Counted from the first letter of the stretch, positions 44,835 through 56,697 are shown. The stretch: 64,000 bases of DNA from Procambarus clarkii (GCF_040958095.1 NC_091220.1:23622442-23686441), one strand, 5' to 3'. The notes: generated by a model not told the origin, from the letters alone. Made by a program: numbers and translations.

Positions 44835-45535
44835 ATAAGTTTTTTTTAGTATGAATGAATACGGGCAATATGTCTTCTGGAGTTTCATTAATTCATATAA
44901 ATGAAAGTGCAACAATTACAACTCCTTGATGCTCTAGTTGCAGGTTAGTATAGTGACTGGTGCTATGTAGAAATATGTACTTCATATATAACTGAAAATA
45001 GTGAAACTCTCCTGCTTTTGTCTCAATATCTAATGGTCAGCTAACAATATTGAGATTCAAGAATTATGTAATGATGTTTTAATTACATACTTAACACATG
45101 TTTGCTTCAGTCTCAAGTCGTTTTGCTCAGATAACAACGGGTGGGATGCATAATATCTTTATTAGTAATTTTGTTTAACTAACAATGTCAACTCCTTGTT
45201 TTCCTTGTCTCCAGCATGTGTTATCATATAACAACTTGGTTGATGAAGGATATCCTCAGTGATCATCTTGCTTATCTGACAATGATAACAAAATATTGCC
45301 CTCCTCTCAAGTCAGTATAGTTAGATATCAGCTAGTGTGAAGCATGATATCATAAACTCCAATAATATTAATTGGCGAAGATAACATCTTGTTATTTGTA
45401 CATATAGCTAGCAATGTAAAATACGAATTGTGGGGTTTAGGTTTAGTGTATCTTTAACAATGATAAAGGTTATCTTTCTTAACTGATGATGTCAACAATG
45501 TTTCTCTTTCCTCCATCAAGTATCGTCAAATAGCA
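44835..45535. other. Non-coding stretch, nothing recognised
   Basis: AT-rich DNA outside element B, no frame above background and no tandem structure. Confidence 0.4.
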
Positions 45536-45750
45536 ACAAATAGCAATATATATATATAATATATATATATTATTAAATATGACCGAAAAAGTAAGATTAA
45601 TAATTCTAACACGAATTTTCTCAATCTTTCGTACATTTCTTTTCACTGTTGGAGGTAATTTAAAAATCAATTCTCCAAAATTCATTTTTATTTCTAGTCT
45701 GAGGCGACACTTGAGCGCGTTTCGTAAAACTTATTACATTTTCAAAGACT
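45536..45750. repeat. AT microsatellite plus dispersed-repeat fragment
   Basis: A short (TA)n tract (45546-45570) is followed by a segment starting 'gaccgaaaaagtaagattaa', which I recall as a widespread crayfish repeat that often follows (TA)n. The apparent 70-codon frame over it is not convincing as a gene. Confidence 0.45.
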
Positions 45751-45817
45751 TGCCAGGAGCAACGCAACTGGTATGTACAGGGACGCCTTAATCATACCAG
45801 TTGCGTTGCTCCTGGCA
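45751..45817. repeat. Perfect 25-bp inverted repeat
   Basis: The left arm 45751-45775 begins tgccaggagcaacgcaactg; the right arm 45793-45817 is its exact reverse complement, with a 17-nt loop. The right arm is part of a SINE head, so the left arm is an inverted partial copy joined head to head. Confidence 0.9.
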
Positions 45818-46413
45818 GTATGGGCTCGAGTCACTTCTGGGGTGTGAGTTTTCAGTTGTATATAGTCCTGGGGACCATTCAGGCTTGTTTGCATTTGTGT
45901 TCCTCACGTGTTGCCCCAAAGAATGAGGTGATTTGATAAAATGCTATGCCCAAGATTACTATCCGAGTTCCGGCAGGGAAGTGGTTCAAATAGCTTAGGC
46001 TATCACTTCCTTTTGTCCGGTCGTGATGGTCAAGCGAATTAAGGCGTCCCTGTACATACCAGTTGCGTTGCTCCTGGCAGTATGGGTTCGACTCACTTCT
46101 GGGGTGTGAGTTTTCAGTTGTATATAGTCCTGGGGACCATTCAGGCTTGTTTGCATTTGTGTTCCTCACGTGTTGCCCCAAAGAATGAGGTGATTTGATA
46201 AAATGCTATGCCGAAGATTACTATCCGAGTGCCGGCGGGGAAGTGGTTCAAATAGCTTAGGTTATCACTTCCTTTTGTCCGGTCGTGATGGTCAAGCGGA
46301 TTAAGGCGTCCCTGTACATACCAGTTGCGTTGCTCCTGGCAGTATGGGTTCGAGTCACTTCTGGGGTGTGAGTTTTCAGTTGTATATAGTCCTGGGGACC
46401 ATTCAGGTTTGTT

Positions 46414-46416
<3 letters not shown>
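45784..46416 (+). mobile_element. Tandem tRNA-derived SINE, 262-bp period
   Basis: Three heads, the last truncated. A-box-like TGGTCAAGCGRATTAAGGCG lies at 46027-46046 and 46288-46307; B-box-like GGTTCGANTC at 46085-46094 and 46347-46356, and degenerate (GGCTCGAGTC) at 45823-45832. The spacing between copies is 262 bp. The heads fold-match a tRNA with a long variable arm, and bodies are nearly identical. The third copy ends in a (TA)n tract at 46417. Tandem head-to-tail SINEs are unusual and suggest unequal exchange or template switching. Confidence 0.75.
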
Positions 46417-46490
<74 letters not shown>

Positions 46491-46508
46491 GTATATATAT
46501 ATATATAC
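46417..46508. repeat. (TA)n microsatellite
   Basis: About 90 bp of nearly pure TA with one or two TACATA/GTATA interruptions. Apparent Ile/Tyr-rich frames here are artefacts. Confidence 0.95.
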
Positions 46509-46829
46509 ACTACCATTTTCAAATAATGTTTTTAATTGATTTACATAATTATACCACCTTTAGCTCTATCCTTATATGAAATAAGTTATCAAATAAGAAC
46601 CGGTGGGATGTTGGATATCTTTAGTGGTGATCTATTCTGAACATATTTTAACACAGTTATCCACTATTAAACTTACAATGGAAAATCAATTTGCATAATA
46701 TTTAGAGTTTGTATACCACTTCAGTGGTATAAAAGTTGTTCATCAAGGACGGTTTATTTCAACACTTTAGAGAAACCTCTAGAATCGTGATAGTTTATGT
46801 ATAATAACAATTCTGTAATCTGTTGACAG
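46509..46829 (+). other. Non-coding, probable intron upstream of the ankyrin exon
   Basis: AT-rich, ending in a plausible acceptor (tctgtaatctgttgacag). No other exon recognised. Confidence 0.5.
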
Positions 46830-46928
46830 GCAAGACAGCCCTTTACTGGGCAGCCGAAGGTGGTCACGACAACACTGTGAAGGTCCTCCTCGACGCTGGA
46901 GCAAACGTCAACAATACAGATAATAACG
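46830..46928 (+). CDS. Single ankyrin-repeat exon of a host gene
   Basis: Exactly 99 bp between an acceptor (tgttgacag) and a donor (gtaagag). With one base from the previous exon it encodes GKTALYWAAEGGHDNTVKVL, then LDAGANVNNTDNN, a full 33-residue ankyrin repeat with the consensus TAL-x-x-A-A-x-x-G-H and LL-x-x-GA-x-V-N. It starts with the last two bases of a Gly codon and ends with the first base of the next Gly codon (phase 1-1), so such exons can be duplicated or skipped without breaking the frame. Ankyrin repeats form protein-binding solenoids. The rest of the gene is not visible except possibly the frame at 50921. No damage is seen, and the flanks are non-coding. Confidence 0.85.
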
Positions 46929-47298
46929 GTAAGAGACACACCTATACACCCTAACATTATAAACACTCATGTCACAGAGCACATCACATTTATGGTGTAA
47001 CAAAATAGAATATTATTATTTTATAATAGAATACATAGCACTAACGATGTCAAAGTTCCCCAGCCTGCCTAAGAAACAATAAAGGTTCAACAATTAAAGT
47101 GACATTATTCACAAGAAATATGCACTCTAAATAATAATCTTACTGTACACAACACATTACATATATTCTGCTACATTATTCACTATGTATATGAGGAAGC
47201 AAATTACTTAGTTGTTAAGGTGTTACATATTAGAGTTCCCATAGAGAGACACACAACATAACACATTTATGGTATCACTCAATACTGCACATTTATGA
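46929..47298 (+). other. Intron sequence after the ankyrin exon
   Basis: AT-rich, starting at the GTAAGAG donor, with no further exon recognised before the satellite. Confidence 0.5.
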
Positions 47299-48566
47299 CA
47301 TCTCACAATACGTCACATATTGAACACCTCACACTATGTCACATATTGAACACATCACACTATGTCACATATTGAATACCTCACACTACGTCACCTCTTG
47401 AACACCTCACACTACGTCACATACTGAACACATCACACTACGTCACATACTGAACACATCACACTACGTCACATATTGAACACATCACACTACGTCACAT
47501 ATTGAACACTTCACACTACGTCACATATTGAACACATCACAATAAGTCACATGTTGAATACCTCACACTATGTCACATATTGAATACCTCACACAACGTC
47601 ACCTCTTGAACACCTCACACTAGGTCACATACTGAACACATCACACTACGTCACATACTGAACACGTCACATATTGAACACATCACACTACGTCACATAC
47701 TGAACACATCACATATTAAACACATCACACTACGTAATGTATTGAACACATAACACTACATCACATATTGAACACATCACATATTGAACACATCCCACTA
47801 CATCACGTAGTGAACACATCACACTACGTCATGTATTGAACACATCACATATTGAACACATCACACTACATCACGTAGTGAACATATCACACTACGTCAC
47901 GTATTGAACACATCACACTATGTCACATATTTAACACATCACACTACGTCACATACTGAACACATCACACTACGTCACATATTGAACACATCACGTAGTG
48001 AACACATCACACTACGTCACGTATTGAACACATAATACTACATCACGTATTGAACACATCACACTACGTCACATATTGAACACATCACACTACGTCGCAT
48101 ATTGAACACATCACACGTCATGTATTGAACACCTCACACTACATCACGTATTGAACACATCACATATTGAACACATCACACTACATCACGTAGTGAACAT
48201 ATCACACTACGTCACATATTGAACACATCACACTACGTCACATATTTAACACATCACACTATGTCACTTATTGAACACATCACACTATGTCACGTATTGA
48301 ACACATCACACTACGTCACATATTGAACACATCACACTATGTCACATATTGAACACAACATTCTAAGTCACATATTGAACACATCACACTACATCACGTA
48401 GTGAATACATCATACCATGTCACATATTGAACACATCACACTACGTCACATATTGAACACATCACACTACATCACGTATTGAACACATTACACTACGTCA
48501 CATATTGAACACATCACACTACATCACGTATTGAACACATCACACTACGTCACATATTGAACATAT
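47299..48566. repeat. 26-bp satellite array
   Basis: About 45-50 copies of a 26-bp unit (cacatcacactacgtcacat plus attgaa), with recurrent variants: ctatgtc, ctacatcacgtagtg, cgtattg. Variant copies are grouped into longer blocks (for example catcacgta copies recurring at intervals), suggesting higher-order amplification. If the ankyrin exon is expressed, the array probably lies in its downstream intron. Confidence 0.9.
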
Positions 48567-49955
48567 AATACACAACTTAAGGGGTTATGCAATTCATATA
48601 GTGTCCCAAAACACACTTCACATAGGGCATAAAACAATGCAATACACTTAATGTGTGACATTTCACAACACTGATGGTGACAAACTACCATTATGGACAC
48701 CAAATATGGTGTCTCTCAATACACCATGCTTATAAGGGCACGAAACAAAGAAAAAACAAAAAGGAACCAAGTTTAAGTCACAGTGAAGCATATTTAGTGT
48801 AGCACACAATGCACAGTATATGTGAGGTCACCCCATGCACTACACTTATGACAACACCAAACAATCATTTAGATGATGACTCACAATTAGTCAATGACAC
48901 AACTAGAATTTTGCTTGGAAATAAGTCAATCAAATACTTTCCCATGTTTTGAGTACCAATTTGACAATTAATATATAAAAAATGTACATAAACGACTCCT
49001 AACTATTGCCTTGTTGACAAAATTCAACAAAAAATTCTTTTTTTTAAATTTTAGGAAACGTTATGGCAAATTTGGGAGGAAATATATATAACTATTACTC
49101 ATGTAACAGTTTAGCACAGAAATGATATGAGTTTTCTATGACAGATTCCAGATTTACTGATATATAAATAATAGATTAAACAATATTTTTTTTATCATGT
49201 GCTAATAAATTAATTACAATAAAATTTTAACAAAATTAGTTGCATTTTGTGGTAAATGGGGAGGTGAGAAGGAGGTTTGGGCCTGAACTCTCCCCAGGCA
49301 AAATATAAGAATATCAACACAACCAAATTTGTACCAAGTTATGCAAAAACATATGTAAATAATTTCAAAATTCAAAACAATTCAAATTTGCTTATATATA
49401 TAGTGGAGCAAATCAGTACAATAAGAAATATAAAATAATAACTCATTTAAACCAAACACTAAATATTTTGTATTTTATTATTACCTTAAATTTTAAAAAA
49501 TGTAGAGTACAGAAAATCGAGGAAACAAATAATTTTGTGTTCCTTGGGTTTGGGAGTACAAATAAGTAATAATATTTGTGAGTGTTGCCTCACGGGTCTA
49601 GCCAAGGACCCCCCCCCCCCCCCGAGACTCAGGCCGGAACCTAGATAAAAAGATATTACAATCGGTGGCGGACTAAATTTACACAAATTTATGTATAATT
49701 CCGTTAATATAACAGATATTTAAAATATTTTCCAACAATGTTATTGATAAGGAAAACCGAAGATGATTGTTAGATACCGAAGTTGGAAATGTACTGGTTT
49801 CATAAGGAAATAAAGAAACAAGAGAAGTAGATTCAATAAATGCTACAATTTTTTTTTTTATAAATACTCTTATATAGTAAAATATTATGTTACACTTTAA
49901 TGATATATAATACATCTCACTTTTGCTGATACTTTTAGAGACACCACATTCACTA
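48567..49955. other. AT-rich non-coding stretch
   Basis: No gene or element recognised. A C-tract (49609-49623) interrupts an otherwise AT-rich sequence. Short frames around it are not convincing. Confidence 0.4.
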
Positions 49956-49959
49956 TATT

Positions 49960-50640
49960 AAAGGGAACATAAAGTAGACTACATATATGGATTATTCAAT
50001 ATACCCGACTTATGGAACCATGCAGGAGATTACATCAAGCACAAGACTAAATTGGAGAAGGGTCGGAGGTTAGCCACCAGACTAGTACACAAGATGAGGA
50101 GTATGATCTAATAGGAGAGACTATTGGAACTAAATCTCACTTCAGTAGAAGACAGAAGAGATAGGGGAGACATGATCACCAAATAACCACAGACATGATC
50201 ACTCAAAGGAATTGAAAGGGTAAATAAAGACACACAAGGGGTACACGCACTAGCAGATACAGGTGAAAATTGAGTACCTAAATGAACCATAGAAACATTA
50301 GAAAGAACATTTTTAGTATCATAGTAGTTAAATACTGGAATACATTAGGTGGTGATGTGGTAAAGGCGGATTCCATACATAGTTTCAAATGTACATATGA
50401 TGGAGCCCAATAGGCTCTGGAACCTGTTAACTTGTTGATTGACGATTGAGAGGAGGGACCAAAGAGCCTAAGCTCAACCTCCGCCATCACGCCTAGCTGG
50501 GTATTAAGGCTGAAACATAAAGGATCACATTCCTGAAACTTATGGATTGCAAACTGAAGTGGAAGAGCTGGTTAGCTGCTACTTTCTTACCAATTACAAA
50601 CCAGGCTGATATTATTCGTAAGTTCTTCATTATAACTGGC
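49960..50640 (+). pseudogene. Decayed LINE C-terminal region
   Basis: Plus-strand translation in broken frames gives KLEKGRRLATRLVHKMRS, ELNLTSVEDRRDRGDMI and, further on, DVVKADSIHSFKCTYDG. These match in order the conserved tail of many LINE ORF2 proteins ('eRvQrraTklv..l....Y.eRL..LnL.tLe.RR.RGDmi.....g' then 'fNkLp..vv.a.sv..FK..lD'). Many stops; no end structure identified. Confidence 0.65.
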
Positions 50641-50920
50641 CTAAACTGGAGTTATCAGTAACTGTGGGCCAAACCTTCTTACTGTACCATAGCATATTAA
50701 GGGAGGATATGCTTTAGCTAAGTGTAAATAGTGTCTCATTTCTTTAAAACAGCATATATAGTTTTTGTGTAGTGTTCTAAGTCGGAGTACCAATCTAACA
50801 ACAAGGGAATAGATCCCGGTCACAAAACACACTGGAGAAATATTCATCACATTTCTGTATTTTGCTAATTAGCATAAACGTAATTTTGGACTGTAATATA
50901 CATTGTCGCAAGCTTACAGT

Positions 50921-51175
50921 GCTAATAAGATTATCAATAAAGGTGTATCACTAGGCAACATCCTCGAAGACCCTGATGGTGACACTGTAATGATCACTAA
51001 CCAAGAAGAACTAAACATGTTATTCAAGAATATCTCACAAGAAAGCAAGAAGTGTCTAAACATGATAACAATTGCTCCAACATCAAGCGAAGCTTCAAGG
51101 TCGATTATCGTGACCAGGACCAACACAACAGTAACAAACATTATTGCAAACATCAGTAACATCCTTTGTTACTGA
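50921..51175 (+). CDS. Possible terminal exon, PB1-like motif
   Basis: An acceptor-like tcgcaagcttacag ends at 50920. From there a frame of about 84 residues (from Ala-Asn-Lys) runs to TGA at 51173. It contains EDPDGDTVMITNQEELNMLF, which resembles the acidic OPCA segment of PB1 domains (D-x-D-G-D ... x-I ... E-E-L). The remainder is Ser/Thr/Ile-rich with no membrane segment. Entering phase (two bases carried over) does not match the phase-1 end of the ankyrin exon, so direct splicing between them would not work without another exon. Start, function and expression are unproven; the antisense frame is also open and hydrophobic. Confidence 0.35.
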   Translation, partial: ANKIINKGVSLGNILEDPDGDTVMITNQEELNMLFKNISQESKKCLNMITIAPTSSEASRSIIVTRTNTTVTNIIANISNILCY

Positions 51176-51528
51176 AGGAACAAATATATAAAACCAAAGA
51201 CAAAATATAAATTTTTATTTATGAGTTCAGGACATTAAACAACGCTTTAAATTACTTTTAAAATATCGAAGCATGTCACAGAAAGCCATTCCAATGGCTT
51301 CTTCTGTTATAGTACTAGAGTAATATTATTATAAATAAGCAAAGAATAGTATTACAAGAACACAGGAACATAAGATGTATTATCACCATAGTGCTCCGCT
51401 TAACACATTCCGGGTAATGTTCATCTTGATCCAACACCTCTCAAACATGTATTTATCAAGTATACATGTAATACTGTGTATTATAATGATAGCAATACCA
51501 TTTGCGTCAAAGAAGTTAACTGATCATG
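51176..51528. other. Non-coding, possible 3' UTR
   Basis: AT-rich, with no clear AATAAA directly after the frame above (nearest A-rich candidates are near 51185-51210 and 51330). Nothing else recognised. Confidence 0.35.
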
Positions 51529-51765
51529 TGTTCCACTGGATGACTACCACGTTAATGTGACCACACAGCCAGGGAATGTTCCACTGGATGACTACCACGT
51601 TAATGAAACCACATAGCCAGGGAATGTTCCACTGGATGACTACCATGTTAATATGACCACACAACCAGGAAATGTTCCACTGGATGACTACCATGTTAAT
51701 GTGACCTCACCGCCAGGGAATGTTCCACTGGTTGACTACCATGTTAATGTGACCACACAGCTCAC
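51529..51765. repeat. 48-bp minisatellite
   Basis: Almost five copies of a 48-bp unit (gttccactggatgactacca plus cgttaatgtgaccacacagc and cagggaat). The last copy runs into a palindrome. Confidence 0.9.
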
Positions 51766-51780
51766 GTGTGGTCACATTAA
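51744..51780. repeat. 15-bp perfect inverted repeat at the minisatellite end
   Basis: TTAATGTGACCACAC (51744-51758) and its exact reverse complement (51766-51780) around a 7-nt loop. One arm is minisatellite sequence, the other an inverted partial copy. Confidence 0.9.
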
Positions 51781-52460
51781 TATTGTAATAACAGCAAAAG
51801 GAGTATGCTGGGAGGATCCATTTTGGTGAGGGTCGTGTTAGTGAGGGAGGGAGTGAGGCTGTCGTCTGCTAGCAGCTGTGTCACTTGTCATGCAGTTTTC
51901 TGTGACATTAAGTTTTTTTTTATAAAATAAAGGCATGTCCAAAATATACACACGCACAAGAACAATACAGTAGAAACATAACAAGGTAAGAAATCATGAA
52001 CACATGAAAAACAGACTAAACATACATAACTAGAACCAAAAGTGATTTTTTTTTTACAAAACACAAAACCCCGAAACAGGCACCGAATACATAACAAAAA
52101 TAGAACAATACAAAGAAATACAAGAAATAAATAACATAAATAACACAAAATACAGCCACACCCAAAATAATAACACAAATAAACCATATAAACAGTGACA
52201 AACATCAAGAAACAACAACAACTACACAAGACAGTAGAACGCTACCCCCTATACAGGGAGCACAGGCCAATGCAAACCAAAAGGCCAAACAGAAAACAAA
52301 GCACAGGCTCACGCAGGAGCCAGGTAGAAACCCACATACCACACACACAGACACCCCCCGGAACCTGCAGGCATCGGGAAAACACACACACACACGGCAG
52401 CCAAGCAACAACCACACACAAACATACATAGACAAACATCGCAACACATATGACCCAGGA
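51781..52460. other. A/C-rich low-complexity sequence
   Basis: From 51900 on, strongly A- and C-rich on the plus strand, with short CA runs. The minus-strand frames are Cys/Phe/Leu-rich and look like composition artefacts. No gene supported. Confidence 0.5.
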
Positions 52461-54715
52461 GGACCCAGAACAAGTTATCCTGATACGGCCCTACTGGGAC
52501 GCAACCAGGCTCTTTTCTGATGGTATTAGTTTTTTGGGTATCCGGTCCCAAGTTAGTAGAGGCTTTCAAGGGGTGAGCTCCATAACGCAAGTAAAATCAA
52601 CAGGGAAGATACATTAAATACACAAGTATACTTAATTATATATATTCCTTTCCCACCACCAATTGTAAATTAAAGTCACAGAAGGGAATTATTACTACAC
52701 AGTATTTACATCTTCGTCTTCCTCTGAAGACACTGGATACTTGGCGATGCTCACTCTGGGTAGTCTTTCCTGGTTTCCTCTTCTGTGGCCCAGAACCCAC
52801 GATGAATCTACCCTGGCCACAGGCCAGTCAAATTACAATCTCACTGGGTGCCTCGTCGTGATGGCCTACAACCACAGTCCAGCCTGTAGCTGGCAGGTAC
52901 TAGTCAGCCTCGCTGTTAGGCCACTCCACGACTAATACTAGGGTTGTGAGCCCTAGGCAGGAGCCTCGTGTGACTCACTGGTCAATCTCCTCGGTCGGCA
53001 CCGCAGTGGGTGATCTCTTTCACCAGCCAGCCCCTGATACGGTGAATCCCGTTACTGCCACTCCTCAGGCAGGCAATCACACACTCAGCAGAGTTCGTCC
53101 AGGGGTGGCTCACAGCTTCTACAAAGCAGACTGGTGAAGAGACCTTGGCTGCCTTGGGTAGACTGATTCAACGTACCTCACAGCCGTCCTAGGTTGACTC
53201 TGAAAGCAGACACATCATCAGTACTAGGGACACTACATGGGATCACTCGGAAACATCACTTACTAGCTTAGACACAAACGTCCACCTATTCGCTCCATAG
53301 ATGGCGTTCACTGTCTAAGCGCCACCTCACCACAGGTCAGCAGTGGCTACGTCACGAGCCGACTAGGACAGGCATCCAGCACATATTGCCGGCATCTCCT
53401 GTCATCACTAGATGACGTTGTCCATTGTGACGGTGTTCCCCCCTTATATTTCTCCCACTCCAGCTGTAAGAGTTATATCCACTTTACCCGAGCGTTCTCT
53501 ACGTTGCGGGCAACAATTTGACGTATGTCCGAGCGTGTAGTGTTCTCGCGTTGGCGAGAAATTCGTGAAAGAAGAGTATTATGGCCTGTGGTTTAGGCCC
53601 TTTAGGACGCCAATATGGCGCCGGTCCCTCCGTTCTCCCGCCAAAACTGTATGACGTCAGTGGCACCAGATTGGTCAAGGACAGTGACGTGGCACAGGGA
53701 GCCATTGCGAAACGCCCCTGGCAAGTATGACATTACGAGAGTAGGGGGGGTCCGGAGATCGCGCCTCTGTGGCACCAACAGTTGGACACGACGCGTTGAC
53801 GGGGTCAGACGTGCGAACGTTGGTCCTGTCAGTTTGACAGCTGTATCCCGCTCCCGTGGATTTTACGCGTCACCCGGAGTCTGCAAGTACGCTGTGAGGT
53901 CTTCCTTTGTTCATGTGTTGGACCGAAGAGGGAATCGACAGAATATTGAGCAACAAGTGCTACAGGGACAGGTGCTTTGCAAGAAGAAGTGAAGTCTGTG
54001 CAGTGACGTCTGAGACAGTTCATCCGTCTAGTGACGACATAGCGGCTGGGCCAATCCACCAGGAAACAGCGGAAGAAGAAAACTAGTTGGGAATCAGGAC
54101 GACTGCAGACGTAGTGGCAAGGAGAAGTCGACGGCCAGGAGACCGACTCCAACCCTTCAAGAAGTTGTGGAGGAGCACGGGGCCTGCAGAGGACAGAGCA
54201 CGGAGACGACGCGTTATTTTGGGATGTTGATTGAGATCCTGGAGAGAACATCAGTGTGTGTGTGTGGGGGGGCGTTCCCTACAACGAGTCGAAAGCTGGG
54301 ACCAGGAGCTGCAATTTGACTCTCACCGGAGGGCGAGTTCACATCAGTAAGGTGGAAGTAGGTGATTCTAGTTTCCCTCCCAATTCCCCTTTAGTCAGCT
54401 ATATTTAGCCAGAGTATCTTCTATGTTGTGAGCAAGGCTCACCAATGTTCATGTCACAGTAGGACACAGTTGTGAAGAGTGAAGCTGTATAAAGCTCTCA
54501 CAGAATATATTAGTGGTGTGTGGGAGCGCTGGTGATTATTGAAGAGATTGCTGTGTCGTGGATGATTTCTTTCATGTGACATTAATATTATAAATTATGC
54601 CAGGGAATATATTTATATATATATATATGTATATATACTCTACCTCATCACCAGATGTCTGTCCCTCCCCAGGTTAACCTACTTTCTGAGGTGTTCACCA
54701 TCTTACAGTAGCCAA
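52461..54715. other. Non-coding stretch with promoter- or LTR-like parts
   Basis: No convincing frame. The part 53430-54300 is GC-rich with CRE-like TGACGTCAG (53651-53659), CCAAT-type and E-box-like strings, resembling a promoter or LTR U3/R rather than coding DNA. A (TG)n/(G)n tract lies at 54255-54275 and a short (TA)n near 54610. I found no matching second copy, so no LTR is called. Confidence 0.35.
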
Positions 54716-55905
54716 AAACTAAGTGAGTATGACCGGTTACTGAAATCAATGCTAGAAAAAGCCCTTAACCTCTCTCTCGATGACCTACAGTGGAAACAAG
54801 CCTCTCTTCCCGTAAGACTTGGGGGCCTCGGAGTTCGAACAGCAACGCAAATCGCTGTTCCAGCCTTCCTGTCCTCCTTATCAGCATCCGACGACCTTGT
54901 GAAGGAAATTCTACCTGCCCACTTACATCAGCTGGCAGGTGTACATGATCCCAATTTTACACGCTGTGCCACAGAGTGGGCCTCTCGTGCAGGCCAATCA
55001 CCTCAACCACCATCCCCAAAATCCCACAAGCAATCCAGCTGGGATGGTCCCATTGTAGACCAAGTTGCTGCAGAGTGCCTGGGTGCTGCAACAACACAAC
55101 ACGACATTGCTCGCCTCACAGCAGTAGCAGCACCACATGCAGGGGATTTCCTGTTAGCAACCCCAATGTCGGCAACTGGCACGCGTCTCACACCACACGC
55201 CCTCCGAATTGCTGTGGCCCTCCGCCTTGCTGCCCCAATCCACACCAGATATAGGTGTATTTGCGGCGAGGTGGTGGCTGACAGGTACGGTCACCATGGC
55301 CTACTCTGCCAAAGCACAGGGGGATGGCACTCGAGGCACAGTGAAGTTAACGACATCATCAAGAGGAGCCTCACTACAGCTGGATGCCCAGCTGAAAGAG
55401 AGCCCCGTTACCTAACGCCCCGTAACTCTGATGCTCTTATTGGTCGCCCGGATGGTATCACAGTGAACCCCTGGAAGAATGGCAAGCAGTTGGTATGGGA
55501 CTACACGTGCGTATCAACCCTGGATAACACCTACATTAACCTCAGTGTTGCACAACCAGGTGGCGCTGCCACCCACAGGGAAGCAGCCAAATCCCGTAAG
55601 TATAGAGAACTGGATCACCACTACAATTTTGTCCCCATTGCTTCTGAGACGCTCGGCGCCTGGGGTAAAAGTGCTACCAGTTTTTTGAAGGAACTGGGTT
55701 CTATGCTCATTGAAACAACAAGGGACCCGAGAGCTGCAAGCTTTCTTTTCCAGCGCCTCAGTGTGGCGATACAGAGGGGAAATGCGCACTGCATCCAGGG
55801 TTCCTGCCCGCTATCTGAGGAGCTGGAGGAACTCGACAACCTATGACAACCATCTTTGTAACCCATATGTAACTCCTTTTTTGTAACAAAGTTCAAATAA
55901 AGTAA
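54716..55905 (+). mobile_element. 5'-truncated LINE with restriction-like endonuclease
   Basis: Contains the C-terminal ORF described next plus a short 3' UTR with AATAAA (55896-55901) followed by a TA-rich stretch. It begins abruptly upstream of the ORF without RT catalytic blocks, consistent with 5' truncation. Confidence 0.8.
54749..55846 (+). CDS. LINE C-terminal region: knuckle and restriction-like endonuclease
   Basis: 365 residues, uninterrupted. The N-terminal part (LSLDDLQWKQASLPVRLGGL) is the post-RT region of LINEs that encode a C-terminal endonuclease (R2/R4/CRE/Hero type). A Cys/His cluster follows (C170, C172, H182, C187), then a PD-(D/E)XK-type signature: R233-P234-D235, 15 residues, W250-D251, with the YTCVSTLD strand. 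In that group the endonuclease nicks target DNA to prime reverse transcription. The RT itself is missing. The open state suggests relatively recent insertion. The given Met is simply the first in frame. Confidence 0.8.
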   Translation: MLEKALNLSLDDLQWKQASLPVRLGGLGVRTATQIAVPAFLSSLSASDDLVKEILPAHLHQLAGVHDPNFTRCATEWASRAGQSPQPPSPKSHKQSSWDGPIVDQVAAECLGAATTQHDIARLTAVAAPHAGDFLLATPMSATGTRLTPHALRIAVALRLAAPIHTRYRCICGEVVADRYGHHGLLCQSTGGWHSRHSEVNDIIKRSLTTAGCPAEREPRYLTPRNSDALIGRPDGITVNPWKNGKQLVWDYTCVSTLDNTYINLSVAQPGGAATHREAAKSRKYRELDHHYNFVPIASETLGAWGKSATSFLKELGSMLIETTRDPRAASFLFQRLSVAIQRGNAHCIQGSCPLSEELEELDNL

Positions 55906-56059
55906 ATATATATGTGTACATACAAAAGAATGGGGGTGGTAGGAGAAGATAATATTAGTGTTCAGTGAGAGACCACAAGGTCTCCTCTGAATACTTTTTA
56001 TTTTCTTCTCCGAGGCTATTGGTCCCCACATTGGCACCAGAGGTGGTACCATTTAAAAA
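55906..56059. other. Short non-coding spacer
   Basis: Links the LINE 3' end to the (TA)n tracts. Nothing recognised. Confidence 0.4.

Positions 56060-56697
<638 letters not shown>

Noticed and set aside
46027-46094. Functional tRNA gene
   Set aside because: A and B boxes fit, but the sequence lies in a 262-bp tandem repeat with a long body, and the acceptor stem does not pair convincingly; tRNA-derived SINE is the better reading.
46325-46579. Ile/Tyr-rich frames over (TA)n tracts, here and at 55965-57316
   Set aside because: Pure TA repeats translate as IYIYIY in every frame; not coding.
47299-48566. CRISPR-like array
   Set aside because: The 26-bp units are contiguous without unique spacers and the context is eukaryotic; this is a satellite.
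51888-52229. Cys/Phe-rich minus-strand frame resembling a membrane protein
   Set aside because: The sequence is A/C-rich low complexity, so the reverse strand gives hydrophobic and Cys residues by composition alone.
53430-54300. Called as an LTR or host promoter
   Set aside because: Promoter-like strings are present, but no second copy, target duplication, PBS or downstream gene supports a firm call.
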